A DNA stretch of 64,000 nucleotides from Branchiostoma lanceolatum. Its lineage: Eukaryota > Chordata > Leptocardii > Amphioxiformes > Branchiostomatidae. Where the stretch lies: the NCBI RefSeq assembly GCF_035083965.1, contig NC_089738.1, positions 14,162,734-14,226,733 on the forward strand, in the 5' to 3' direction. Numbering within the stretch: the stretch's first letter is position 1; every line of letters starts with the position of its first letter. Under the pieces are notes generated by a model. The model was given only the letters and a program-made list of their open reading frames with translations. It made no database searches and had not been told where the DNA came from. The position numbers and the translations under genes are program-made. Positions 25,085-36,142 of the stretch are shown here, in pieces.

Positions 25085-25330
25085 ACTGAATAGCAAAGTC
25101 CTTTTATTCACAACCGAGTATTCACATGAGCCAACGTTTCGAAGACTGTCATCTTCATCAGGGCAATACTGACTAGTTCACTGTACATGTGCACTGATGC
25201 TAGGTGTTACTGCTACCAATGCAGTCCCAAATGTAGAGTATTGTGTATCATAGATATATAACAATGGTGAGATGATGCGTTGGCTCATGTAAATACTTGG
25301 GTGTGAATAAAAGAACTTTTACTATTCGGT
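25085..25330. mobile_element. Short terminal-inverted-repeat element
   Basis: The left end (CTGAATAGCAAAGTCCTTTT onward, about 52 bp) recurs as an imperfect reverse complement at the right end (to 25330). The 246-bp element carries no coding capacity; its middle has TTTCGAAGACTGTCATCTTC. It lies 8 bp beyond the stop codon of the NHL gene, so it may form part of that gene's 3' UTR. Confidence 0.7.
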
Positions 25331-25338
25331 GATTGTAG

Positions 25339-28300
25339 TTAATAAGTAGGATAGATATATATCAGTCCATACACGTCGTTGGTGATCACGAGCTGGCCCG
25401 CGGGCCCGACGGCCACGGCGATCGGCAGGCCGCCGGTCCGGACCGTCTTGACGTGCTCCCCCCGGGAGGAGAACACCTGCACCCGCCGGTTCTCCTTGTC
25501 CGCCACGATGAGCTGCCCCGCACGGTCGATGCACATCCCCTGCGGGCGGTTCAGGAAGCCGTCTGCCGTCCCGTAACCCCCGATCTTGTTTATGAGCCAC
25601 CCGTGGCGGGTGAAGACGAAGATTGTGTGACTGCCGGCGTCGGAGACGAAGACGCTTCCCCTCTCGTTCACGGCTATCCTCAGCGGCGCGCGGATCTCGC
25701 GCGTCCCGAACTTCCGCACGAGCGAGCCGTCGGGCCGGTACACCTGCACGGCGGTGTAGCCGTCGCCAGTCACCAGGACGTGGTCGGACCGCCGGTCCAC
25801 CGCGATGCCGCGCCAGTTGAAGAACAGCTCGTCCAGGCCGAACCTACCCAGAACCCGCCCGAGCCTGCTGTACCGCACGATCCACGTGCGGCCCTGGACG
25901 TTCCCCACCACCCAGACATGTCCCGCCGTGTCGACCGCGAGGTCTTCCGGCGTCATCCTCGGCAGCCCGCTGGGACCGTCCACGGTGCGGAACTCGTGGC
26001 GTGGAACACCCCTCATGCTGTACACTTTGACTCGCCTGGCAAACGTCACCGACAGGAACAGCTCCCGGCCGTCTGATACACTCGCGCCGCGTGCTGCTAG
26101 GGGGCGCCCCATGACGGACAGCTCCGGAACGGCGAACACGACCGTCTCGTTTGCGACGCCGTCATCTCCGGATCCGGAAGCTGCTGCAAAAAGTCATAAA
26201 GGTAGAGGAATCCATGTAAAAACGATGTCTACATTTGACGAGACAGCTGATTTTTAAATCAAAAGCCGTTCTGTTATCTTCAGGTGCTACACATCTAGCA
26301 GAAGCAAAATATTATCCTAAGCCTTCAAATCAATCATATTTACCATTAGTGGTCTTGTAGGTGGTCGCATCGGTCGTAGCAGCTTTTGTAGCCTCCAGTT
26401 TACCGGTACTCTCGTTTCCGGATCCGGTATAAGTTGGTTTTGTAGCTTCCGGTTTACCGGTACTCTCGCTTCCGGACTCGGTACCAGTCGGTTCTGTAGC
26501 TTCAGGCTTGCCGGGAATATCGTCTCCGGATCCGGTACCAGTTGGTTTTGTAGCTTCCGCGGCCGGTTTACCGGCACTCTCGCTTCCGGACTCGGCACCA
26601 GTTGGCTTTGTAGCTTCCGGTTTACCGGTACTCTCGCTTCCGGGATCGGTACCCGGTTCTGTAGCTTCAGGCTTCCCGGTACCTCCGGATCCGGTCTCAG
26701 GCAGACCTGTAGCTTCTGGTTTGTATGTACTTCCGGATTCGGTCCAAGTCAGTTCTGTAGCCGTCTTGTCGGTGCCCACACTTCCGGAGGCAGGATTGAG
26801 CCGAGCCTGCAGAACAACAACCCACAATGGTGGAGTTAGATTTGATCATTTGCAGCATCATGCACCAGTTTGTCCCAAGTCCACATGTGAATGCGATGCC
26901 AATGACAGGCCAAACAAGTTCTAAACGGGAACTATGCGGCTCCAGATGTCTTACTGAAGGATGACTTAGGAACGAAAACACTTTATACAGCCAAAGCTTT
27001 CGAAACAAACAAAAATCTGCGCGTCTAGGGCTTGGCGTTGAGATCATAAAAAAAGGATGCTTTTGGCCATTTTTAAACATATTTACCGTGTTCGCATGTT
27101 CCCGGTTCCGTGCAGTAAAGGCGTGGTTGGCACGACCAGGCCGGGTGATCATGAGTGGAGGAGAGATGGTGCCAGCAGACCCGATGATGGGTGGCTGCAA
27201 AGTAGAAGACAAAGACTAGACAATGAAATTTAAAAGAATGTTGACTGCACATCTAGATGGTGCAAGATTTTTGACCCTGCGTCTAAAAATTCATAACTTT
27301 AGATTTTTTTCAACTGCAACATCTACAGGGTAAATAGGAAAAAGGCTTAATATGTTATTCAAACGTTTCCTTGTTCTGTACCATTTTTCATGCTGTGCAA
27401 CTGGCGGTGAGGATATAAGTCGCACAACTTGTATCTTTCGCTACTTTGTCTGTTTTCTGAATAAGTAAAACAAAACTATAGCTTTTAGAGTGACAGGACC
27501 TGCAAGGATGTTATCTAATTACGTACCACTGTGACGGCGGCATGCTGGGTGTTGAGGTGCATCCAGATGAAGATTGCTGCTATCAGCGTCGCCATGACGA
27601 CGGCCGTGACGACAAGGTAGACAGGCCGAGGGCATGACGTCATACAACGGAACAGCCGACCAATCACGGTGGTCTTGTCTCTCGAAATGACTGTGACATA
27701 AACAGGCGTGTTGCCGTGAATCTTAATGGAATATTACCATGGCAACGTGTTAGGTAAAATCAACTTGATAATAACTGGCAAGAAGATGAAGTTCTATGTT
27801 TAAGATTAAGCAAAAGAAAGTAAAGGGAAGAAAACAAACGGACAGGGTACAAAACGTACAACAACGCCATCACCTACATTCGAACAGCGATTAAAATATA
27901 GAAAAAAAAAACATGCTACAGTATTGTAACAAGAAAGAAACAAAGAAACAAACAAATAGATCTAAATAGATGCAATAAATGTAAACTGCTAGAATATTTG
28001 GAGCACATGTGCAAATTCCCCCGCAAAACGCAAACTGACATTAAATAGAATCTCCGTTTGCGTGTGGAGGGATTTAGTAAGCCAACAGAGTACTAACCTG
28101 CAGCCAAACTAGGGTCCGGCCCGTCCAGCTTAGCCGATCCTTCCTCCTCCCCATCACCGGCGGTGGTCTCGGTGCCTGGCGGCTCGTCCTGCGGTTCGGC
28201 ACCGCTGGGATCTTTCGCGTGCGGCGATCCTGGCCCGGGCCTTACTTCTATCCCGATGTCAGCGCCTGGTGGTGGTTCTTGTGTTTTGGCACTGACCGGA

Positions 28301-28680
28301 CGTACCGAGACCGTCGGTTCTCTCTCGCCACCGTCGCCTTTACCGGCAAACACCACGGTTTCCTGCGGCTTGTTGCCGGCCGGACCTTTTGATTCGGACT
28401 GCCCAGGCACGCGCATTCTTTCACTGTTACCTTCCTCAACACCTGGAGATGTTTCCAGCGGCTTCTCGCCAGCCCAAATCTTGCGCGCGTACGAGGTGTC
28501 TTCAACGGCCGCTTCTTCAGCGCCGTCTGCCCGACTTACCCTACCGTCTCGCGAAAGGTTCTCATCTACGCCCACGAACACGCGCACGCCCACGTCGTGG
28601 GAGGATCCCTGCCCGGCGTCTTGGCTAGGATGCGGGGGAGACATTGTAGCAACCTCGGTAGTGGTCTCCTCTATCTCCAT
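25339..28680 (-). CDS. Predicted type II membrane protein with extracellular NHL propeller
   Basis: Exons in gene order: 28098-28680, 27527-27690, 27087-27194, 26344-26806, 25339-26183; phases agree and give 720 residues. The first exon encodes an acidic, Pro/Gly/Glu-rich tail of about 194 residues without a signal peptide. Exon 2 holds a basic, Cys-containing segment and one membrane helix (VYLVVTAVVMATLIAAIFIW, about residues 212-231). Exon 4 is a stalk of about six 18-residue repeats (GKPEATKPTGTESGSEST type). The last exon has roughly five to six NHL-type blades with APLRIAVNERGSVFVSDAG and RPQGMCIDRAGQLIVADKEN. Orientation by the positive-inside rule puts the propeller outside. NHL propellers bind protein or RNA; the ligand here is unknown. 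The last exon is clearly GC-richer than its surroundings. An upstream non-coding exon is possible because an acceptor-like CTCTTTCAG precedes the ATG. Confidence 0.82.
26370..26690 (-). repeat. Coding 54-bp minisatellite in the NHL protein stalk
   Basis: Imperfect 54-bp units, with one 57-bp and one 51-bp variant, encode the repeated GKPEAT-KPTG-SGSES stalk. Reading frame is kept through every unit. Confidence 0.8.
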
Positions 28681-29458
28681 CTCTGAAAGAGGGGTGCTGC
28701 GGCTGCCTGTGGTGGGATTCAGACGGTGTTTCTGGAAAGCACGACCTACTGTTGCAAAGTTTGTGTCAAAACTGTTCTTGCCAATTCCGTCTCAGTACTG
28801 TTGTTGTGGGAAACACAATGTGGTTTCTCGGTAATAACTCTTCCGTAATTGTCTAGAGGACGTGATTGAAAGTTCACGTGTGCAGACATGCGTTTTGAAT
28901 ATACACGACAAAAAATTTCATTTACTGTAATTGAGTTTATGAAAAATGATTGTGCAAAAACTAATGAATACGAATGTTTGGAACTAGTCGTTTTCAAATT
29001 ACATGTGACACGGCCAGGAGCCTTTTTTTGCCACAACACACGTCAAGACCAAACATTTTGCTCCTAAGTTTCTCTGTCATTTCGCCGTCATGGATCGGGC
29101 AACTTGTTACATCTTTTCATTTATGGATAGCCCTTCTCATCATTATTGCCAATAATACTAGACTTCGGCGACCTCATACCTCCATTTTGTAAATTGTATG
29201 CAAATGCCATAATCAATTAAAAGCAATACCCCCATTTTTCATGGAGCTCGGAGGTGAAAAAGACACGTTTTTACGGCCCTTCAAATGAAATACCATCGTT
29301 AGCACTGATTGGTGAACTAACTAATAACAGTAGACAGTAGTTATGGTCATCCGCCCGCCATCACGTGCCTCAGTATCAAGCCTGAGTGTTAACACTAGCT
29401 GTCTTCATAAAAGGATCACCTCAAAGGTCAGTACTGTAGGCCAGGGGAGGTTGTAACC
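28681..29458. other. Divergent intergenic region between the NHL gene and SDR gene C
   Basis: Both neighbours are transcribed away from this 778-bp stretch, so it must hold both promoters. The right end from about 29290 is homologous to the upstream flanks of SDR copies F, G and H. Nothing else recognisable was seen. Confidence 0.6.
29418..29430 (+). promoter_or_regulatory. DR1-like half-site pair upstream of gene C
   Basis: ACCTCA-A-AGGTCA with a perfect 3' half-site, ending 29 nt ahead of the start codon. Confidence 0.45.
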
Positions 29459-32400
29459 ATGTTGAAGCCACTACACTTGTTCTACTGTACAAGTCTGCTT
29501 GGTTTGACCACCATTTCAGGCTTTTTGCTGTTGTTGTACCACTGTGCACCTGTCCTGTACTACCTATGCACAGGGATACTACTGGGTTCAGTGGGGTACT
29601 GTGTGGTTCTGTACTTGGCTCCGAAGAGCCGAGTGAGCGGGAACGGCAAAGCTGTCTTCATTACAGGTGGGACTTTGACTCCAACACAGCTCAATATAAA
29701 TCATTTACATGCATACAATCACTGCCCTAATTTTCTTACGTGCGACGCCCCTTTGACGATCAGTAGGGTAGAACCACGGAGAATTGAGCTACGACCATAG
29801 ATGTGCAGGTGTAATCAGGAGCAGTACTCTCTGACCTGCCAAAAGACAAGCAACCACTTCTTTATTGCCTTCGCCGTAGGCAGAAGGGTATATTTTTTTA
29901 CCACTTCTTTCTGCTTACGTACAAGGCGAGTACTCATCAAATATTTTCGCAATGTCCTCGCAGATTTAATGGCGTATGGAACACCAGAAATGACACGCAC
30001 AGCTCTGACCACACAGCTCTACCTTAGCTTACTCGTGGTTTTCTCCTTCCTAACACACTGATGTTAAAAACCGTTTCGCTTTCAAGAAAATGTTGACAAT
30101 GATTTGAAATGTGAAGGACACTTGATAGAAATCGTTATAGTTTATAGTTATGCCTCCTCAATGTGAGTTATGCCACTTCCTTTTAGGTACGTTTTCCACT
30201 TAACGAACGCACCGTTGTAGGCTGTGACTGTGACTGTCTCCTATGGCCTATCAAACCTCATTTTTGGAAAGTGTAGCTTGTGCAGTATTGCCAGACGTTT
30301 GACCTACTTTAATGTTTATTCTTATGACAATTAACAGGTTGTGACAGTGGGTTCGGATTTGGACTTGCCAAACGCCTGGACTCTCTTGGCTTCACGGTGT
30401 TTGCCGGCTGTCTGCTGGCAGACAGTGGTGGGGAGGGGTCGAAGGAACTCCGGGCGGAGTGCTCGAGCAGGCTGAGTACTGTTCAGATAGACGTCACCGA
30501 TGATGGACAGGTGCAGGCCGCTGTTCAACTAGTCAAAGATCGATTACCGACGGGGTCAAAGGGTGAGGGATTTTTCATGAGTTATTGAGTGATGTGTCGT
30601 AAAAATGTACCATAGTCATGACGGCTAGCAAATATATCATATATCTATGACCTCCGTGAAAATGAAGGAATGTTTTCGGAGTGCGTGTGCATTTGTTTGC
30701 TTGTCTGTCTCTGTGTCATAGTGTGTCCAGTAATAAAATAAGAAAATTATTGAATGTAATTTTATTTTTTGGGTATGTGGTTCATTGGGAGGCAAAGGTC
30801 AAAGTTGATTATTGGCCTCCTGGCAGCTTTCCTTGATACTGCAGCAGAAATTCCCTTTTCTTAAGTCTTGGATTAATTTTGTTATTATAGCTTCGGATGT
30901 GGTGTAGGTTTGGGCTTGCTCTGAAACTGCAGCGTCGTTTTTGTTAAGGTCTTTGAAAGCAGGTAACTAATGATCAGGAAACGTTGGATTTCCATGATAT
31001 TTAGCGTTCAGGTAGCTTAGACAGAGACGTACACAATTAGATGCAAATTATGCAATTTGGGACTTAGATTGCACTATTGGATTCTATACATCCGGTGTTT
31101 TCCATACATCTCATTTCACATTGTTCCTTTGCCACTTTACTCGTACATGTAAAGGTCTTTACGCATTGGTGAACAACGCTGGAGTTTTGCAGCCGGGAGA
31201 TATAGAGTGGGTCAGCATCGCCGCCTACCGACGTGTGATGGAAGTGAACACCTTCGGTACCGTGCGGGTCACCAAGGCGTTCTTACCTCTGATTCGCAGG
31301 GCGAAAGGTGGGTGATAATTTGTTCTGAGTACTCAACAGTAGAAGCTAGTGCTATTCTCTGATTTTTTTCATAAATACTAAATCAAAGCGACCAAATTTT
31401 GTGAAATGTTATCACAAATTAAGGGCTCCCTGTTTAGTCTCATGCGTTATGCATGATGGGAATTATTGAATGATAGATTGATTGCCCAAGATCAAAAACA
31501 ATTTTGACCCAAAGCAACTGGAAAATGAAAGGCTATAAATTGACAAGTATTTAGAAATTAGCAGAAACACATATCAAAAATAATTATCATATGATCAACC
31601 CGATATTTCTTAATATCGCTCACATTGAAGTTTGTCCAATAGTTGCGGTATATAGTATTTATCTGATAGCTATTTTACACGTGGACTTAATTCATCTGTA
31701 GAGTAGTCGGAGAGGGGGGGGCAGAATATTGTTGCTGCGTAATGCAACTGCTACCTATTCCAAGTTAAATATCAAGTTGCCAATACTAATAATGCCTTGT
31801 ATTCAGAAAAAATACTGGAATCTGAAGAAACATAACACTTACTCCTGCTGTTGATTACCTATTTAAACCTTTTACACAAAACTTGATATTCCTGTAGGTA
31901 GTTGAAGGTTCCCAGACTTCAGATGTTTTTCCCCACCACAGGACGAGTTGTGAACATCTCCAGTGTTGGAGGGCTTCACGCAGCTCCGATGGCTGGGGCC
32001 TACTCTATGACCAAGGCAGCCGTGGAATTTTTCTCGGATGCCTTGAGGTAAACATACTTCAGTTAAACATTTGTTGTAGATATAATGCACCACCTAGGAA
32101 TCATATCATTTCTAAAAAGATTATAAGATAAACAACAGGATATTAGAAAACTCATAATTTTGCACCATTTGAAGTGCGAGACCAAAGCCTTCATGCACTT
32201 ACAAATAAAACTTAAAAAAGCTAATTTCAGTTTCTGCAGTCATTTCCGGGCTCCTTCCCTAGATATCAGTCAAGGGTTTTAAGTTTTCAAAAGTCATGTC
32301 AAAATATGATGGTCCGTTTTGTCAACTTCACTGATGTCACCTCTAACTCAGACATGAGATGAACAAACCCCTTGTGAAAACACGATACCGATACTTACAT

Positions 32401-34547
32401 TCTTTTTTTATTAACATCACAAGTCGTTTCGAGGGTAACAACGCTTATTCCTTGCTTTTAGCAGCACGCCGCTCTTTTAACTTCCGTGCACCACGCCGCT
32501 CTTTTAACTTTCGTTGATTTTGAATTTGTCATTAGATATTACGAATTAGAATGCTTTAACGTTTTGTAACGTCTGACTCCAATTCAGTCTGTTGACTGCC
32601 ATGGTCAGATTGTGTACGCAATAAACCATTCATCATCATCATACTCTTACACACGACTAAAAGCTGCTTTGTGAGAAGACTTTCAGATGTCACCCGCCAT
32701 CTTCCTTCAGCTCTGGATAGTCCCGTGACCTGGACGTCAAAGGTTACACAGGTCACGTGACATCTTTGCCTTGCATGACCTTTAATCTGCATATATCATC
32801 CCTAACTTAGATACGAGATGCATAAGTGGGGCGTCAAAGTCGTCATCGTGCAGCCTGGCAGCTTTGCACGGGCTACAGATATCGTCTTGCCCGCCGTCTT
32901 CAATAACTTTGTTGAGGTGCGGCGTGTGCTTTATGTTTACTACATGTAGTAGATCTTTGCACTTCTACACAGCCTACAGTACGTACCATTTTGTAAATTT
33001 GGATTACTTTCTTAGCTGAAGTAGTTGTAGTTTTTGTATATTTTGAACACCAGAGCTTTGCTTTATTTTTGAATGTTTTTGATCTGCCATAACAAATATT
33101 CTACTATGACTGTTCACCACCTTAACAAAACCGGTCTCTGAACGATTCAAATTGGTAAGTCAATTTTTTTTTTAGTTGGAGAACAGTTTATTTCTTCATA
33201 ATGTATCTAACGAATATTGAACAGCTAATTTCAGTTACTGTGGTCATTTCCGGGCTCACTTCCCTCGATATTGATCAAGTGTTTTAAGTTTTCAAAAGTC
33301 CTGTCAGTACATGATGTCCTCAGTCCGTTTTGCTATAATTATAATTGCTATTGCTATTGCTGGCTATTGCTTCCTGGATCTTCTTGTATTGCATGTTGCA
33401 ATTCAATAAAAATAAAATAAATAACGAATATTGTAGTCACAGTTCTCTCCCAAAACTTCTATTTTGCTTTACGTTGAATAGAATATAACGAATATAACGG
33501 GAAATAAGCTTTAAGTTAGCTTTAGTGAAGACATAATGGGACTCTCTAGCGATAGAAGTGTATTCAATTATCTTAAAGCTGTATACATATAAAGTAAAGC
33601 TACGGCGGCATTTGGTAAATTCTGCATATTGACAATTGTTGATCACACAGACTTGCGGAACAACATGGAAGAGGTGGTTAGGGAGGACTATGGCATGGAG
33701 TACTTCGACCTCAAGATGGAACAGCTGAGGATGTACGTCCATGGCAACGGGGCGGCGAGGGATCCAACTGCTGTGATAGACGTGAGAAGATTTGCTGTAT
33801 AGATCAATCAAAAGCACATAATAATGATAATAATAATAATGATAATGCACTGGTCTTGGATAAACATTTTCAGTAGTGTCCGAAAAAAAGAATCACTCTC
33901 TTGCAAAAACAAGCAAACAACAGGTTTCTGTACATGTACATGCCCCCATAGCCCTGACCATGTCCGCCATATTGGAGAATCATAATCTGGGCGCTAATTG
34001 GTCAAGTAAGACAAATTCATTGATACCTTAACCAATATAAAAATCCTAAAACAAGAGAAAATCTCAACCACGGTTAAGCAGAGTATTTCTCGGTAGGGTT
34101 TGTGTAGGCCGCATCGGAAAAGCTCCGAGTCCTTGATGATTGTAGATTGAGACAACAGAGCCATAGAACTGGTACTAGTGGTAGATCATACTGAGATCTA
34201 GAGACTTAGGGTCAGGCAACACTGCGTTAACCCGGGGACTTAGCTACAATCTCTTTCTGCAGCCGAGTATCCAGTGGCAATTTCCAATCATGCCCAGTAT
34301 TTGCTCCGTCTATCTTTGATAACTGTCAACTGCTAAACAACCAGCGTTGTTGACATGGACTTTGCAGGCTATGGCGGACGCCGTCACCCTGACCACCCCC
34401 TCCCATAGCTACTTGGTCGGGTCGAGTTTTGAGGACTACGTGACGTGGATGTGGCTGGGCTACTTCCCCACACGGTGGACTGGCTCGACACTACTGGCTG
34501 AGAAGGAAGGCGACCCCAAACCAGCCATGCTGCAGAAAACGTACTAG
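29459..34547 (+). CDS. HSD17B2-like: 17-beta-hydroxysteroid dehydrogenase type 2-like SDR, gene C, with exon 6 defect
   Basis: Exons 29459-29666, 30338-30562, 31155-31307, 31942-32047, 32811-32916, 33651-33781, 34368-34547. Exons 1-5 are open and keep [12 protein letters not shown], Ser and YSMTK; the last exon ends in the normal QKTY. Exon 6 is 131 nt, while the sibling exons are 126, 129 or 132 nt: its acceptor reads CACAG|ACTTGCGG where others read CAG|GACTTACGG or CAG|AACCTGCGG, so one base is missing and normal splicing shifts the frame before the last two exons. A weak alternative donor (TTTAT|GTTTAC, six codons into intron 5) would restore the frame. The gene may be a recent pseudogene, a null allele, an assembly error or a splice variant. 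The cofactor and catalytic domain lie before the defect. Confidence 0.75.
30640..30715 (-). repeat. Hairpin-tailed dispersed repeat fragment in gene C intron 2
   Basis: The sequence ATGACCTCCGTGAAAATGAAGG followed by TGTTTGCTTGTCTGTCTCTGTG resembles the reverse of the hairpin-plus-CAAA/CAGA tail seen in several other places of the window. Confidence 0.4.
32225..32335 (+). repeat. Dispersed repeat in SDR C intron 4, copy 1
   Basis: About 110 bp starting near TTTCAGTTTCTGCAGTC recurs about 1 kb further on at 33227-33336 with moderate divergence (shared CATTTCCGGGCTC and GTTTTAAGTTTTCAAAAGTC). Confidence 0.7.
32721..32763. repeat. Quasi-palindrome in gene C intron 4
   Basis: Second copy of the element at 18032-18074; carries CGTGACC, GTCAAAGGT and GTCACGTGAC. 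Same strand as in gene A although the host genes are on opposite strands. Confidence 0.6.
33227..33336 (+). repeat. Dispersed repeat in SDR C intron 5, copy 2
   Basis: Partner of 32225-32335. Confidence 0.7.
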
Positions 34548-35096
34548 AACAGTTCTCCGAACCCCGAGTACTTTTTGTCAGTTATTAGTGGCGAAAATGG
34601 ACAATATCGAATCATTGATTACTTTTCTTTTGTGACTTATATGAATAGTAAATTGGTAACATCCAAAACTGTCCATGTGAACGTCAGTAGTTATCAGAAA
34701 CTAGTAGATATGACAGGTTCTGCACCCGTTGATATATTTGGAAGAGACCATATACGAAGGAAGGTTTGCTAAAAGCCGCAAGATTCGTTCAACTAAGATA
34801 TTTGTAGTTCACAGAAGCCAGTTCAGCATGTAATTATGTAACAAGGTACCTAAACTCAGCTTGAATGCTTCGAGCTTGAAGGCTTGACTACAGCTCTACT
34901 CTGTAGGTGTTGCTGTCTGAATACAATATCATACAGACATTTCGCGTACAGAGGTTTTGTCTTTGGTGTGTCTGTTTGCGTGTGTCCGTAGTTGTTTGAA
35001 TACGGGAGGATTAGTGTAGGCAAGGACACTATATAATGTCCTTGGTGTAGGGTAAAATGGTGTATCCGCAGACTTACATGTGCAGGGGTTGGAGGT
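34548..35096 (+). other. 3' flank of gene C, homologous to flanks of G and of a lost copy
   Basis: Shares long stretches with 53407-53970 (behind gene G) and 42833-43390 (behind no gene), for example around CTTCGAGCTTGAAGGC and CCCGTTGATAT. No coding sequence. Confidence 0.7.
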
Positions 35097-35190
35097 CGAA
35101 AAAACAAACAAACAAACAAAAAAACAAACAAACAAACATAGACACGGAGAAAACAATGAATACCTCCATTTTCACGGAGATAATAAAGGG
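35097..35190 (+). repeat. Hairpin-tailed dispersed repeat, 3' end
   Basis: (CAAA)n run, then TACCTCCATTTTCACGGAGATA, the same order as at 42665-42775 and 56840-56915. Probably the end of a SINE- or MITE-like family. Confidence 0.55.
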
Positions 35191-35488
35191 CTGGCGCCTT
35201 ACGCGAGCACCCAACTTTGTCAAGAAATATTTGGGAATGCCCAATTTGCGCTAAAACGTTGATTTAGAGCCTTCTGAACCCTTTTTCACCATACACCAAT
35301 GGAAAACCATTGAAAATCCAAACTTGGTTTAGTCCATGGCGGCGGTTGCATGTTATTTGTTCTCAGGGTAAAATGTTTATCATTTGATGTTGTAATGTTT
35401 CAGGTTTTGGCGTTTATCAAGACCTTCTGTATTCAGGAATATAACGTCCGCACGATTGGTATTTTCCATGTATTTCTCTATATCCTTT

Positions 35489-35516
35489 CAAGGAGGTTTT
35501 ATCGAAACCTCCTTGA
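35489..35516. repeat. Perfect short hairpin
   Basis: AAGGAGGTTT and AAACCTCCTT are separated by a TATCG loop. The rest of 35191-36142 has no recognisable feature apart from being upstream of the secreted-protein gene. Confidence 0.7.
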
Positions 35517-36142
35517 TCCTTTGTATTTCTCAGTAGTTGACGTTTCATACCACTCCCTGGGTAACTTGACAACAAAGGCCGCCCGGAGGGCGTTCTTCGT
35601 GCATCCCGTAGTAGGGCATGATCCTGGGCGTGTCGTCTTAATTAGTGGGAGTGATCTCCGGAGGAAATGACGTAGTGGGCAATTAGGTAATTATGGCCCC
35701 TCCCCCCATTCCTGAGGTATGACACACCAAAAATAAGTTGTACGCCACAAAAGGAACAAGCCATTCTTTCCCATAAAAACCTGTTCAGATTTTCTTACTT
35801 CCACACAAAGCGCAAGATAAAAGACAGAACTTATGACACTGGATGATATAAAACTGAACAAAAGTAACCTCGATAGCAATTATTTTGTAACTTTATAGTG
35901 GACTCTTCCACTCGTGTGACGTAACCTGTTGTCGTTCCTTCTAATTGTTGGGCATGCAGCCACCCTCATTGGTTATACCACTGATTGCCATTCTCCGATT
36001 GGTTGAACTGCTAATTGTCCTTATTGTGGTGGACAGTCAGGGTCGGTCCGCCCAAGTCTGATTTAACCTCCTTGGTCAACTGAAGGTGTCAGTTCCAGCA
36101 TTTGCCATTCAAGACTCCAGACCTGTCTCCACCCGAACAAAG

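Noticed and set aside
25453-26257. Long open frames on the plus strand opposite the NHL exon
   Set aside because: The GC-rich minus-strand exon leaves few stops on the other strand; the translated sequences are Arg/Pro/Ser-rich and match no family.
28163-28834. Plus-strand open frame of 223 codons
   Set aside because: Antisense shadow of the first NHL exon, which has consistent splice phase with the membrane exon.
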